A stretch of 64,000 nucleotides of DNA from Yoonia sp. I 8.24 (GTDB taxonomy: Bacteria; Pseudomonadota; Alphaproteobacteria; Rhodobacterales; Rhodobacteraceae): positions 310,001 through 374,000 of the forward strand of contig NZ_JACXGQ010000003.1 in the NCBI RefSeq assembly GCF_022096995.1. The letters are read 5' to 3'. Of the stretch, positions 49,626-59,319 are shown piece by piece; within the stretch, counting starts at the first letter, position 1, and each line of letters begins with the position of its first letter. Under the pieces are notes generated by a model, which was not told the origin of the DNA, searched no databases, and saw only the letters and a list, made by a program, of their open reading frames with translations. The translations under genes and the position numbers were made by a program.

Positions 49626-49708
49626 CATCTGTCGCGGGCTGCTCTTTCACGTTTCAATTGAATGCTGAACTTGGTAAGCCCGCCGGCAAAACCCGTGCGT
49701 GAGGCGTT

Positions 49709-51154
49709 ATGACTACTATCCGGCTACAAAACACAAAATCCCGCAAACGCGAGGACTTTGTCCCTATTGATCCCCAAAACGTGCGGATGTATGTCTGTGG
49801 GCCCACGGTTTATGACCGCGCCCATATTGGGAATGCGCGGCCGGTGATTGTTTTTGACGTGCTCTACCGCTTGCTACGCCATGTCTACGGGGCCGATCAC
49901 GTGACCTATGTGCGCAATTTCACGGATGTCGATGATAAGATCAACGCACGTGCGGCGCAAAGCGGGCGCTCGATCCAAGACATCACAGATGAGACAACGC
50001 AGTGGTATCTTGATGATATGCGCGCCGTGGGGGCGATGGACCCGAATTTCATGCCCCGCGCGACGCAGTATATCCCGCAGATGGTCACGATGATTGAAGA
50101 TTTGATCGCAAAGGGTTTTGCCTATCCCGATGGGGCCGGGCATGTGCTGTTTTCAGTGAATTCCTATCCCAAATACGGCGCGCTTTCGGGGCGTTCTACC
50201 GATGATATGATTGCAGGTGCACGGGTCGAAATTGCGAATAATAAACGCGACCCAATGGATTTTGTGCTTTGGAAACCGTCAGATGCGGATCAACCCGGCT
50301 GGGAAAGCCCCTGGGGGCGTGGCCGTCCGGGGTGGCATATTGAATGTTCCGCGATGGCCAAAGATTTGCTTGGGGACACGTTTGATATTCATGGCGGCGG
50401 CAATGATCTGACGTTCCCGCACCATGAAAACGAAATTGCACAAAGCTGCTGCGCCTCTGGTCATGCCGAAGATGGCGAAGGCTTTGCGAATTACTGGCTT
50501 CACAATGAAATGTTGCAGGTCGAGGGCAAGAAGATGTCCAAATCACTGGGCAATTTCTTTACCGTGCGCGATCTGTTGGATCAGGGCGTCCCCGGCGAAG
50601 TGATCCGCTTTGTGTTCCTACAAACGCATTACCGCAAGCCGATGGATTGGACCGCGGAAAAGGCCGCACAGGCAACTAATACGTTACGGCGATGGCGAAA
50701 GATAACTGACGGCATCGAGCCCGGTATTGTAGTCGAAACGCTCGTCGAAACTCTTGCAGACGATTTAAACACAGCGGGATCGATTGCAGAGCTTTACCGT
50801 TTGGAGCGCGAACTGCTGAGCGCTTACAATGGTGTTGCCGCATTTGGCGCTGAATATGATGGCCCTAATCCCGGCGAGCTGGAGGCTAAGTTTCTTGCCT
50901 CTGCGCATTTGTTAGGACTGTTGACCAACGAATTATCTGGCTGGGACACGTTCGAAGATATTGATCTGGATGCCTATGCAGACCATCTGATGGCATTGCG
51001 CGCGACGGCGATGGAAACCAAGGCATTTGGACCCGTCGATGAATTTAAATCGGCGCTTTTGGCGGCGGGTGTCGAGGTGCGCATGTCCAAAACTGATATT
51101 GAACTGGATGCCGGACCTGAATTCGATGCCTCGAAACTGGAGGGGCTGCTATGA
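49709..51154 (+). CDS. cysS: Cysteinyl-tRNA synthetase
   Basis: Class I synthetase charging tRNA-Cys, 481 aa. N-terminal [19 protein letters not shown] holds a zinc-ligand Cys and the HIGH equivalent (HIGN); [10 protein letters not shown] and [19 protein letters not shown] provide the remaining zinc ligands; [11 protein letters not shown] is KMSKS. The C-terminal DALR-type domain binds tRNA. The stop overlaps the cimA start (ATGA). The Cys/Ile-rich leader ORF lies just upstream. Confidence 0.97.
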   Translation: MTTIRLQNTKSRKREDFVPIDPQNVRMYVCGPTVYDRAHIGNARPVIVFDVLYRLLRHVYGADHVTYVRNFTDVDDKINARAAQSGRSIQDITDETTQWYLDDMRAVGAMDPNFMPRATQYIPQMVTMIEDLIAKGFAYPDGAGHVLFSVNSYPKYGALSGRSTDDMIAGARVEIANNKRDPMDFVLWKPSDADQPGWESPWGRGRPGWHIECSAMAKDLLGDTFDIHGGGNDLTFPHHENEIAQSCCASGHAEDGEGFANYWLHNEMLQVEGKKMSKSLGNFFTVRDLLDQGVPGEVIRFVFLQTHYRKPMDWTAEKAAQATNTLRRWRKITDGIEPGIVVETLVETLADDLNTAGSIAELYRLERELLSAYNGVAAFGAEYDGPNPGELEAKFLASAHLLGLLTNELSGWDTFEDIDLDAYADHLMALRATAMETKAFGPVDEFKSALLAAGVEVRMSKTDIELDAGPEFDASKLEGLL

Positions 51155-52770
51155 CCAAAGAACGTCTTTACCTGTTTGATACGACGCTGCGCGATGGGGC
51201 GCAGACGCAAGGTGTACAGTTTTCTGCGGATGAAAAACGGCAGATCACGAGTGTTTTGGATGATCTCGGGATTGATTACATCGAAGGCGGCTGGCCGGGG
51301 GCAAACCCGACCGACACAGAATTTTTCGCGGATGCACCTAATACCCGCGCCACGATGACCGCTTTTGGCATGACCAAACGGCTAGGTCGGTCTGCGGAGA
51401 ACGATGACATTCTGGCAGGGGTGATCAACGCGGGTACGCCTGCGGTCTGTCTGGTCGGCAAGTCGCATGATTTTCATGTGACGACTGCGCTTGGCATCAC
51501 GTTGGATGAAAACATCGAAAACCTACGTGCGAGCTTTGCCTATCTCAAATCGCTTGGGCGCGAAGGTTTGTTTGATGCTGAACATTTCTTTGATGGTTAT
51601 AAAGCGAACCCCGATTACGCGCTGCAGGCGGCACATGCGGCTTATGACGCAGGCGCGCGCTGGATTGTGCTGTGTGATACCAATGGCGGTACATTGCCCC
51701 ATGAGGTCAGCGAAATCGTAACCGCCGTGATTGCCAGTGGCATTCCCGGCGACCATCTGGCGATCCATACACATAATGATACTGAAAACGCCGTCTCCAA
51801 TTCATTGGCCGCCGTCATGGCAGGCTGTCGGCAGGTCCAAGGGACGCTGAATGGGCTGGGCGAACGTTGTGGCAACGCGAACCTGACAACATTGATCCCG
51901 ACGCTGTTGCTTAAGGAACCGTTCGCGAGCCAATTTGAAACGGGTGTTAGTCTTGAGGCGCTCAAGGGGTTGCAAAAAGCCTCGCGGATGCTCGATGATA
52001 TTTTGAATCGGGTGCCTGCGAAACAGGCCGCTTATGTCGGGGCATCGGCCTTTGCGCATAAATCGGGGCTGCATGCCTCTGCGATTGCCAAAGATCCGTC
52101 GACATACGAACATATCGACCCGGCGGCGGTTGGGAACAGCCGCATCGTGCCGATGTCTAATCAAGCGGGGCAATCTAACCTGAAGGCGCGGCTAGCGGAT
52201 GCTGGGATCGCGGTTGAACTGGGCAATCCGGCGCTGGCCCGTATTGTTGAGCGGATCAAAGAGAAAGAAGCCCAAGGGTTTTCTTATGACACAGCGCAGG
52301 CCAGCTTTGAATTGCTGGCGCGCGCTGAACTGGGCACATTGCCACGGTTTTTTGAAGTCAAACGATACCGGGTGACGATTGAACGTCGCAAGAACAAGCG
52401 CGGCAAAATGGTATCGCTTTCAGAGGCCGTGGTTGTGACCAAGGTGAACGGTGAACGGTTCTTGAACGTCTCCGAGAGCCAAGGCCCAGACGGCAGCGAC
52501 CAAGGCCCGGTCAACGCACTTTCGCGCGCATTGTCCAAGGATCTTGGGCCGTATCAGCAGTATATCGAAGATATGCAACTGGTTGATTTTAAGGTCCGGA
52601 TCACAAATGGCGGGACCGAGGCCGTGACCCGCGTCATCATCGACAGCGAAGACGGGCAGGGCCGCCGGTGGTCTACCGTTGGGGTCAGCGCCAACATCGT
52701 TGATGCGTCCTTTGATGCGCTGGTGGATGCGATCAATTGGAAGCTGATCCGTGATGGGGCGAAGGCGTAG
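51151..52770 (+). CDS. cimA: (R)-citramalate synthase
   Basis: Condenses pyruvate and acetyl-CoA to citramalate, the first step of the threonine-independent route to isoleucine. 539 aa. HMGL-type TIM barrel ([30 protein letters not shown] metal region as [27 protein letters not shown]) and a C-terminal LeuA-like regulatory domain (about residues 405-535), where isoleucine probably acts. The N-terminal [18 protein letters not shown] matches CimA rather than LeuA. ATGA overlap with cysS. It would give this organism an isoleucine route independent of IlvA. Confidence 0.93.
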   Translation: MTKERLYLFDTTLRDGAQTQGVQFSADEKRQITSVLDDLGIDYIEGGWPGANPTDTEFFADAPNTRATMTAFGMTKRLGRSAENDDILAGVINAGTPAVCLVGKSHDFHVTTALGITLDENIENLRASFAYLKSLGREGLFDAEHFFDGYKANPDYALQAAHAAYDAGARWIVLCDTNGGTLPHEVSEIVTAVIASGIPGDHLAIHTHNDTENAVSNSLAAVMAGCRQVQGTLNGLGERCGNANLTTLIPTLLLKEPFASQFETGVSLEALKGLQKASRMLDDILNRVPAKQAAYVGASAFAHKSGLHASAIAKDPSTYEHIDPAAVGNSRIVPMSNQAGQSNLKARLADAGIAVELGNPALARIVERIKEKEAQGFSYDTAQASFELLARAELGTLPRFFEVKRYRVTIERRKNKRGKMVSLSEAVVVTKVNGERFLNVSESQGPDGSDQGPVNALSRALSKDLGPYQQYIEDMQLVDFKVRITNGGTEAVTRVIIDSEDGQGRRWSTVGVSANIVDASFDALVDAINWKLIRDGAKA

Positions 52771-52776
52771 TTTTTT

Positions 52777-52796
52777 GAGTATTTTTGGCAAGATGA
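52777..52796 (+). repeat. Possible genome-wide recurrent intergenic motif
   Basis: GAGTATTTTTGGCAAGATGA in the 33-base gap after cimA. From memory, closely similar strings recur between genes in many Rhodobacterales genomes. Only one copy is seen in this window, so the call is tentative. Confidence 0.3.
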
Positions 52797-52803
52797 TATT
52801 GAT

Positions 52804-53571
52804 ATGAGCCTGAATGCTTGTGCGGCCTTGGTTGAAAAAGCTGATCCCGAACGGTTTCGCGCGGCGATGGCTGCGCCCGTGCCCGCGCGCAAAATCCTGT
52901 TTCCGCTTTATGCGTTTAACGTCGAAGTCGCGCGCGCCCCTTGGGTGACCAAAGAACCGATGATCGCTGAAATGCGCCTGCAATGGTGGCGCGACGCGCT
53001 TGAAGAAATTGCGGGCGGGGTCAAGCCGCGAGGGCATGAGGTCGTAGATGCGCTGGCGGATGTTTTGGATGTGGAAGGGGCCAAGCTGCTTGACGGTCTG
53101 ATCGCCGCGCGCCGTTGGGATATTTATAGTGATCCGTTTGAGGATCAGGCGCATTTGGACAGCTATATTGATGCAACCGCTGGCCATCTGATGACCACAG
53201 CCGCGCGGTTGTTGGGGCAGGGTGATCTGGGCATGGTTGCCGATTTTGCCTATGGGGCGGGTGTCGCAAACCTGTTCCGCGCAATCCCTGATCTTGAAGA
53301 GCGCGACCGCAAGCCACTTCTGGATGGGTCCGAGGCTGGGGTTTTAGCGCTTGCACAAGGTGCTGAGGCACGGCTGGCGCGGGCGATTACGGCGCGACGC
53401 CAGATATCCGCAGCTGCCGCGCCCGCATTGTTTGCTGGTTATTTGGCCCGGCCAGTCCTGCGGCAAATCCGCAAAGACCCCGGCAAAGTCGCGCGCGGCG
53501 CGCTTGGCCTGCCGCCGCTGCGCGAAAACCTGCGGTTTACGAACGTCGCATTGCGGGGGTGGTGGCGTTAG
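52804..53571 (+). CDS. Squalene/phytoene synthase family protein
   Basis: A 255-aa all-alpha protein of the squalene/phytoene synthase fold (ARKILFPLYAFNVEVARA, EMRLQWWRDALEEI, GRARRWDIYSDPF-like segment as AARRWDIYSDPFE, SYIDATAGHL). The classical paired Asp motifs for diphosphate binding are not evident, so it is closer to the NDUFAF6-like branch than to a true carotenoid or hopanoid enzyme. In bacteria this branch has no firm function; a role in respiratory complex assembly has been proposed for the mitochondrial relative. No carotenoid genes lie nearby. Confidence 0.8.
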   Translation: MSLNACAALVEKADPERFRAAMAAPVPARKILFPLYAFNVEVARAPWVTKEPMIAEMRLQWWRDALEEIAGGVKPRGHEVVDALADVLDVEGAKLLDGLIAARRWDIYSDPFEDQAHLDSYIDATAGHLMTTAARLLGQGDLGMVADFAYGAGVANLFRAIPDLEERDRKPLLDGSEAGVLALAQGAEARLARAITARRQISAAAAPALFAGYLARPVLRQIRKDPGKVARGALGLPPLRENLRFTNVALRGWWR

Positions 53572-53586
53572 TCTGTGTATACTGAG

Positions 53587-54075
53587 CTACATGACGTTAT
53601 TGTTGTCGAGAATCATGTGAAATTGGGCGACAGCTGTTTTCGCACGTTCCATTTGAATTTCAGCGGCCGAATTTTGTTGGTAAACGACGGAAATGACTTC
53701 ATCCCACTGACGCAACTTTGCGAAAGAGGAAACTGTTTGGATCGTTTCTCTATTATTTTTTGCCGTTTCTAAGCCCGTGTCAATTTCATCTAGCAAAGTT
53801 TCAATCATGGTATCCGCTTGTGTCACCAATTCTGTTGTGTCTTCTGAAATTCTTTGAAGACGATGCCGTAGGCTTACTTGCTCTGATCGCAAATAGAGAG
53901 CCGTTTTATGTAGCAGTGTCTCGAATTCGGTGTTCAGGCGGCTAGCTTCACTCTTTTTCTCACTTTTTACTTGGTTAGCGCGTTGGCTTAGGCCAAATAC
54001 AGACAGTATGGTTGAAATAAGGGTTTCCACGCAAAAGCTCCAATGAATACGCAATACTATGAAAGCGTGCTTCAT
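53587..54075 (-). CDS. AT-rich hypothetical protein with coiled coil
   Basis: About 162 aa, not recognised. The N-terminus has one short hydrophobic segment, then a long charged helical region (ANQVKSEKKSEASRLNTEFE, RHRLQRISEDTTELVTQAD) that looks coiled coil. Base composition is lower in GC than the neighbours. The exact start is uncertain: ATG at 54075 is used, while a GTG about 15 codons later (VETLISTILSVFG) also fits. It converges on the phytoene-synthase-like gene and may be a recent arrival. Confidence 0.55.
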   Translation of the reverse strand: MKHAFIVLRIHWSFCVETLISTILSVFGLSQRANQVKSEKKSEASRLNTEFETLLHKTALYLRSEQVSLRHRLQRISEDTTELVTQADTMIETLLDEIDTGLETAKNNRETIQTVSSFAKLRQWDEVISVVYQQNSAAEIQMERAKTAVAQFHMILDNNNVM

Positions 54076-54099
54076 TCGCAACCTAAGCGTTAGTCAACT

Positions 54100-55317
54100 T
54101 TAAGGCAATGACTTCGGTTGCCGCATCAGCCAGATCAGCGAGCCCCCAGCGAGCACCAAAAACGGAACCATCGCGAGGTTCACGGCGGTCCAGCCTTCGA
54201 CCGCTGTGCCGCCAGAGCAGTTCATCAACCCTCCTGAGGCAAGCGACGCAAAGGTCACCATGCCAAAGACGATCATGTCGTTCATGCCTTGGACCACGCC
54301 GCGCTCTTCTGGGAGGTGTGCGCCTGCCAGCATTGTGGTTGCACCGATGAACCCAAAGTTCCAGCCTAGGCCTAGCAAAATCAGCGCGATGTAAAAATTG
54401 GTCAGCGACACGCCCGATAAGGCCACCATCCCAGCGCCCGCCAAAATCACCAGACCCGTTGCCAGAATTCGCTGCACCCCAAACCGCGCGATCAAGTGCC
54501 CGGTAAAGAAAGAGGGGATATACATGGCCAAAACATGTGCCGATACGATATCATTGGCATTGTTTTTATCAAAGCCACAGCCGACGACGGCCAGCGGCGT
54601 GGAGGTCATCACGAGGTTCATGAGGGCATAAGAGACCATGCCGCAGATGATCGCGACGATGACGCGCGGTTCGCGCAACAATTCCTTGCGGCTACGTGGT
54701 TTTGGCGTATCCACAGCAGCGGTTGCATCTTTTGCGCCTTTGGGCAGCTCGAGCAAGAAGAACAAAAACATCCCGCCGAGGTTCAAAGCCGCGACCGTCA
54801 GATAGGTGCCCAAGAATGGCACAGCATAGGCGTCTTGTACAACTTTGTTCAATTGCGGTCCAATGATCGCCGAAAGAAGCCCGCCCGCCATAACATAAGA
54901 AATTGCTTTGGGGCGGAACGCGTCAGACGCGGTATCGGTCGCGGCGAATCGAAAGAAACCCTGCGAGGACATATAGATACCCGTAAAATATGACCCAACC
55001 AGTAAAATCGGGAAGGACGCGATATAGAGCCCATAGGCCGAAATAAGCGCCCCAACCGCGCCCGCAAACGCCCCGATAAAGAACCCAAACCGGCGCCCAT
55101 TTCGCTGCATCAACGGGCTTAGCCAAGGCGCAGTCGTCATTGATCCAAACACGATAAATGAGATGGGCAGGGTGGCCAGACATGGGTTGCTGGCCAGCAT
55201 CCCACCGGCCAAGCCGCCGATCACAAAAATCATCGGCATTTGCGCGCCCAAAATGGCCTGCGCCATCACGAGGACGGCGACGTTGCGCTTTGCGGCTTTA
55301 TCGTTTGTCGTATTCAT
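54100..55317 (-). CDS. Major facilitator superfamily transporter
   Basis: About 405 aa with twelve predicted helices (start MNTTNDKAAKRNVAVLVM; two earlier in-frame starts exist, none with a good Shine-Dalgarno). The loop between helices 2 and 3 carries RNGRRFGFFIGAFAG. Substrate unknown. It lies just downstream of cobB on the same strand, separated by about 40 bases; a role in uptake of a cobalamin-related compound is possible but not shown. Confidence 0.85.
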   Translation of the reverse strand: MNTTNDKAAKRNVAVLVMAQAILGAQMPMIFVIGGLAGGMLASNPCLATLPISFIVFGSMTTAPWLSPLMQRNGRRFGFFIGAFAGAVGALISAYGLYIASFPILLVGSYFTGIYMSSQGFFRFAATDTASDAFRPKAISYVMAGGLLSAIIGPQLNKVVQDAYAVPFLGTYLTVAALNLGGMFLFFLLELPKGAKDATAAVDTPKPRSRKELLREPRVIVAIICGMVSYALMNLVMTSTPLAVVGCGFDKNNANDIVSAHVLAMYIPSFFTGHLIARFGVQRILATGLVILAGAGMVALSGVSLTNFYIALILLGLGWNFGFIGATTMLAGAHLPEERGVVQGMNDMIVFGMVTFASLASGGLMNCSGGTAVEGWTAVNLAMVPFLVLAGGSLIWLMRQPKSLP

Positions 55318-55359
55318 AGGGGCATCGGTACGCATCACATTCGTGGTTTGCAATATGCA

Positions 55360-56607
55360 TTATGCCGCGTCGATCAAATGAGCGAATGAGCCGGACACAT
55401 TGCGGTTAATCAGCCCCATTGCGGGCAATGCGGTGCCTTCGGCATCATTTGCTTGAAATAATGGGGTCCCAACGGCCTTTATCGTTGTTGCGTAGTGAAA
55501 TTCATGCCCTTTCCACGCGCCGGGCATCGGCCCTTGATCGGCGCGTAATTCACGGTACCCAAGATGAAGCTTACGCGCGGCGAAAGAGGTTTCAAGCCGC
55601 AGCAGCCCGGCCATCTTATGGGGTGTGCCATCCGCATCTGTGAGCGCGTCACCCAAGACCATATACCCGCCGCATTCACCGTAAATCTGTGCTGAAGTCT
55701 GACGCAAACTATCCAGAAACTGCGTATTTGCGGCCAATCGCCCGGCGTGTAATTCGGGATAGCCGCCGGGCAAGTAGATGAAATCCGCGTGCGGGGCGGG
55801 TTCATCCGCAAGGGGTGAAAAGAAGGTGATGGTCGCGCCTGCACTGTGCCAATCATCAATCATATGCGGGTAGCTAAATGCGAAGGCCGCGTCGCGGGCA
55901 ATGGCGATAGTTTGGGCGGGGGGCGTCAACCTGCGGGCGCGTTCGGCGGGCAGGGCCGCAGTCTGCAGCCCCAAAAGCGCGTCAAGATCGACCGTGTTTG
56001 CGATCAGGTCACCCGCCGTGTTGAGATAGGTTTCTAAATCTGGTCGCTCAACCGCCTGTACAAGCCCAAGATGCCGAGATGGTTGTTTCAGATCAGGCCT
56101 GCGCGGCACCACCCCAAAAACGGGGATGTCTTTCAGCGCGCGGCGTAGCATGGCTTCGTGCCGTGGCGATCCGACGTTGTTTAAGATAACTCCGGCAATC
56201 TGCACATTTGGATCGTAGTTGATGAACCCTTGCGCGAGCGCTGCGACGGATCCGGCCATGCGCCCGGCATCAATGACCAAGACAACTGGCAGCCCAAGAA
56301 TACGCGCAAGATCTGCCGTCGCCCCTTTGCCGTCGGGCGGGGCGCCGTCAAACAGGCCCATAGCGCCTTCAATGATCAGGGGCACGTTACCAGAAGCAAG
56401 TGCCTTGATCCGCGCGGGCGTCATCGCCCAAGCATCGAGGTTTACGCATTGCGTGCCGCAGGCGCTGGCATGAAATTGCGGGTCGATGTAATCGGGGCCG
56501 GATTTGGCGGCGCGCACGGGGCTCATCCGGCTGATCGCGCGCAAAAGCCCCAAAGTGATCGTTGTCTTGCCGCTGCCAGACGCGGGGGCGGCGATCACAA
56601 AGCTCAT
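55360..56607 (-). CDS. cobB: Cobyrinate / hydrogenobyrinate a,c-diamide synthase
   Basis: ATP- and glutamine-dependent amidation of corrin side chains a and c. 415 aa: N-terminal P-loop ATPase domain (APASGSGKTTITLGLLRA, SGPDYIDPQFH) and C-terminal class I glutaminase domain (YLPGGYPELHAG, nucleophile in YGECGGYMVLGDAL). In aerobic-type pathways this acts on hydrogenobyrinate before cobalt insertion. It is adjacent to cobA with no gap. Confidence 0.95.
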   Translation of the reverse strand: MSFVIAAPASGSGKTTITLGLLRAISRMSPVRAAKSGPDYIDPQFHASACGTQCVNLDAWAMTPARIKALASGNVPLIIEGAMGLFDGAPPDGKGATADLARILGLPVVLVIDAGRMAGSVAALAQGFINYDPNVQIAGVILNNVGSPRHEAMLRRALKDIPVFGVVPRRPDLKQPSRHLGLVQAVERPDLETYLNTAGDLIANTVDLDALLGLQTAALPAERARRLTPPAQTIAIARDAAFAFSYPHMIDDWHSAGATITFFSPLADEPAPHADFIYLPGGYPELHAGRLAANTQFLDSLRQTSAQIYGECGGYMVLGDALTDADGTPHKMAGLLRLETSFAARKLHLGYRELRADQGPMPGAWKGHEFHYATTIKAVGTPLFQANDAEGTALPAMGLINRNVSGSFAHLIDAA

Positions 56608-57459
56608 TTAAGGGGTTTCGGCTGGGCGACCGCGCCCTAACGGGTCAAGGTTGCGCGGCTTTTCCCCGGCGGCCATCCCTTGCCAATCAAGCACTTGGCG
56701 CATTTTGACAGACTCGCCGACGCAGATGATTGCAGGGGGCTCCAGTCCAGAAGCCGCGACATCGGCAACCATCGTACCAAGCGTCGTTTCAAGCACCTTT
56801 TGGTCTGGTGTCGTGGCCGAGGTCACCACCGCAACAGATTCATCTGCATCCCGTCCGGCCCCGATCAATTTACCAGCGATCTGCGCGATGTGTTTCATTC
56901 CCATATAGATCACAATGACTTGCGATCCTTTGGCGATGCTATCCCAGTCCAGCGATCCGGGCGTGTTGCCGGATTGATCATGCCCGGTGACAAAGGTGAC
57001 GGATTGGTTGACGTCGCGGTGGGTCACGGGAATGCCAGCATAGGCCAGCCCACCAATACCCGCCGAAATGCCGGGAATGATCCGCACAGGCACATCATGT
57101 TGGATCAGGGTTTGGGCCTCTTCGCCGCCGCGTCCAAAAACAAAAGGATCACCGCCCTTTAGGCGCAGCACCTTTTTGCCCGCCCGTGCGAGGTCCACCA
57201 ATTGCAGCGAGATATCGCGCTGTTTCGCCGAGGGTTTGCCGCCGCGTTTGCCAGCGTAGATGTGTTCAGCTTGCGGTGCCCAATCCAAGATCGTCTCTTG
57301 GACAAGTGCGTCATAAATCACCACGTCAGCTTGGCGCAGCGCGTTTGCGGCGTGCAGGGTCAAAAGCCCTGGATCGCCGGGACCAGCCCCGCAAAGCCAA
57401 ACCCATCCGGGTTGCAGAATGGGCCAGTCAAATGCGGGAAGTGTCAGTGTATCTGTCAT
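56608..57459 (-). CDS. cobA: Uroporphyrinogen-III C-methyltransferase
   Basis: SAM-dependent methylation of uroporphyrinogen III at C2 and C7 to precorrin-2, the branch point to cobalamin and siroheme. 283 aa, single-domain SUMT without CysG fusion. Motifs: VWLCGAGPGDPGLLTLHA, VIYDALV, VLRLKGGDPFVFGRGGEEA, GIPVTHRDV. Ends one base before the cobB start. Divergent from cbiD across about 90 bases. Confidence 0.96.
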   Translation of the reverse strand: MTDTLTLPAFDWPILQPGWVWLCGAGPGDPGLLTLHAANALRQADVVIYDALVQETILDWAPQAEHIYAGKRGGKPSAKQRDISLQLVDLARAGKKVLRLKGGDPFVFGRGGEEAQTLIQHDVPVRIIPGISAGIGGLAYAGIPVTHRDVNQSVTFVTGHDQSGNTPGSLDWDSIAKGSQVIVIYMGMKHIAQIAGKLIGAGRDADESVAVVTSATTPDQKVLETTLGTMVADVAASGLEPPAIICVGESVKMRQVLDWQGMAAGEKPRNLDPLGRGRPAETP

Positions 57460-57550
57460 AGCGCCTTTATGGCGCTGAACGCAGGGATTGGAAAGGTGTC
57501 AAACGACCAACGATTGCGCATTGGCGGCATGGGTTTGGGAGCTTATAGTC

Positions 57551-58600
57551 ATGGTGATGACACGTAAACCAACCGGGGATTTACGCCGTGGTTGGACCAC
57601 AGGCGCTTGTGCGACGGCCGCGACAAAGGCCGCGTTGATCCAGCTTTGGGGCGGGGCGTTTCCGGATGCCGTGTCGATCACATTGCCAAAAGGCGAAGCG
57701 CCTGTTTTTCCGCTGGCTTTGGCAGAATCCGGGCGAGGTTGGGCGCGGGTTGGTATCACCAAAGACGCAGGCGACGATCCTGATGTGACGCATGGGGCGC
57801 TCATTATCGTGACAGTACGGGCCGGGCAGGGCGTTCAGTTTGTCGCGGGCGCGGGCGTTGGGACCGTGACCAAACCGGGTTTGCCGATTGGGGTCGGTGA
57901 ACCTGCCATCAACCCTGTCCCGCGTCAGATGATGCGCGATGTCGTTGCTGAAATAGCCGCTGAATATGACCAAAGCCCTGATGTGAAGATCGAAGTCTCC
58001 ATCCCCGATGGCGAAGCAATTGCGCAAAAGACATGGAACCCGCGCTTGGGGATTGTCGGCGGGCTGTCGATTTTGGGTACAACTGGGGTCGTGCGTCCGT
58101 TTTCTTGCGCAGCTTGGATCGCGTCGATCCATCGCGGCGTTGATGTGTCCCGTGCGGATGGGTTGACCCATGTGGCAGGGTGCACCGGGGCGACCTCGGA
58201 AAAGACGGTCCAGACCCTGTTTAATCTGCCCGATCATGCCATGCTTGATATGGGTGATTTTGCGGGGGGGATGCTGAAGTATCTGCGCAAACACCCCGTT
58301 GCGCGAGTCACAATTGGCGGCGGCATTGGCAAGATGGCCAAGCTGGCGCAGGGCGCGGTTGATTTGCATTCCTCGCGCACGCAGGTTGATTTTGCGAAGC
58401 TGGCTGAATGGGCAGGCGACCCGTCAGTCAGCAATGCAAATACCGCGCTCGAAGCCTATACGATTGCAGGCGCGCCTTTGGCGCAACGGATCGCGCAGGA
58501 GGCCCGTATCGCAGCGCAAGCCGTTGTCGGGGATCAGTCTTTGATCGATACGGTTGTGATTGACCGGGCCGGGCATATCATCGGACAGGCACAGACATGA
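57551..58600 (+). CDS. cbiD: Cobalt-precorrin-5B (C1)-methyltransferase
   Basis: Methylates C1 during ring contraction in corrin synthesis. 349 aa with N-terminal RRGWTTGACATAATKAAL and the later GTTGVVRPFSCAAWIASIHR and GGGIGKMAKLAQGAVDLHSS. The ATG at 57551 has GGGAG nine bases upstream; the frame is open 21 codons further. CbiD belongs to the early-cobalt-type gene set but is also used in place of CobF in several aerobic alphaproteobacteria. The stop overlaps cobK (ATGA). Confidence 0.95.
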   Translation: MVMTRKPTGDLRRGWTTGACATAATKAALIQLWGGAFPDAVSITLPKGEAPVFPLALAESGRGWARVGITKDAGDDPDVTHGALIIVTVRAGQGVQFVAGAGVGTVTKPGLPIGVGEPAINPVPRQMMRDVVAEIAAEYDQSPDVKIEVSIPDGEAIAQKTWNPRLGIVGGLSILGTTGVVRPFSCAAWIASIHRGVDVSRADGLTHVAGCTGATSEKTVQTLFNLPDHAMLDMGDFAGGMLKYLRKHPVARVTIGGGIGKMAKLAQGAVDLHSSRTQVDFAKLAEWAGDPSVSNANTALEAYTIAGAPLAQRIAQEARIAAQAVVGDQSLIDTVVIDRAGHIIGQAQT

Positions 58601-59319
58601 CGGTTCTTATTCTTGGTGGCACGGGTGACGCACGCCGCATTGCGCAGGCGTTGCAAGGCACAGATGCGGTGATTTCACTGGCCGGGGCGACGCGCACGCC
58701 TGATCCTTTGCCACTGTCGACACGGATCGGCGGGTTTGGCGGGGACGATGGATTTCGCGACTATTTGCGCAGTGAAAACATCACCGCAGTTTTGGACGCA
58801 ACGCATCCTTTCGCAGACCGGATCACGCAGCGCACGGCCCGTATATGTGCACAATTGAAGCTGCCCTATCTGCAAATGCTGCGCCCCGGTTGGGCAGCAG
58901 AATTCGGTGACATCTGGACCGAAATCGCATGCGAAGAAGATGCCGCGCAGCATATCCCGCTTGGTGCTGTTGTGTTTTTGGGGACGGGGCGACAAACGCT
59001 CGACCGTTTTGCAAACCTGACGGGGCGCGAGGTCATCTGCCGACAAATTGATCCGCCCAACGGCCCGTTTCCCTTTGCGGGGGGGCGGTTCCTTGTTGGG
59101 CGCCCGCCGTTTTCCACCGAAGATGAAATGCAGCTGTTTTCCGCCCTTGGGGTGACTCATTTGGTCGTGAAAAACGCGGGCGGTGCGGCGAGCCGTACAA
59201 AACTAACGGCTGCCAAGCATCTCTCTATCCCAGTTCTGATGATTACACGTCCGAAGCGCGGCGATTGGCCGATCGTTGAAAGCGTTGATGCAGCCCTTGA
59301 TTGGGTGCGCGACCAATGA
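58597..59319 (+). CDS. cobK: Precorrin-6A / cobalt-precorrin-6A reductase
   Basis: NADPH-dependent reduction of the corrin macrocycle at C18-C19. 240 aa with LILGGTGDARRIAQALQG at the N-terminus, VLDATHPFADRITQ, GAVVFLGTGRQTLDRF and LVVKNAGGAASRTKL. Overlaps cbiD (ATGA) upstream and the AlkA-like gene (ATGA) downstream. Confidence 0.94.
   Translation: MTVLILGGTGDARRIAQALQGTDAVISLAGATRTPDPLPLSTRIGGFGGDDGFRDYLRSENITAVLDATHPFADRITQRTARICAQLKLPYLQMLRPGWAAEFGDIWTEIACEEDAAQHIPLGAVVFLGTGRQTLDRFANLTGREVICRQIDPPNGPFPFAGGRFLVGRPPFSTEDEMQLFSALGVTHLVVKNAGGAASRTKLTAAKHLSIPVLMITRPKRGDWPIVESVDAALDWVRDQ

Noticed and set aside
49653..49662. TTCAATTGAA palindrome between the leader ORF and cysS as an operator
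   Set aside because: A 10-bp AT-rich palindrome is expected by chance at this length and matches no operator family I know; it may simply lie in the loop of the leader fold.
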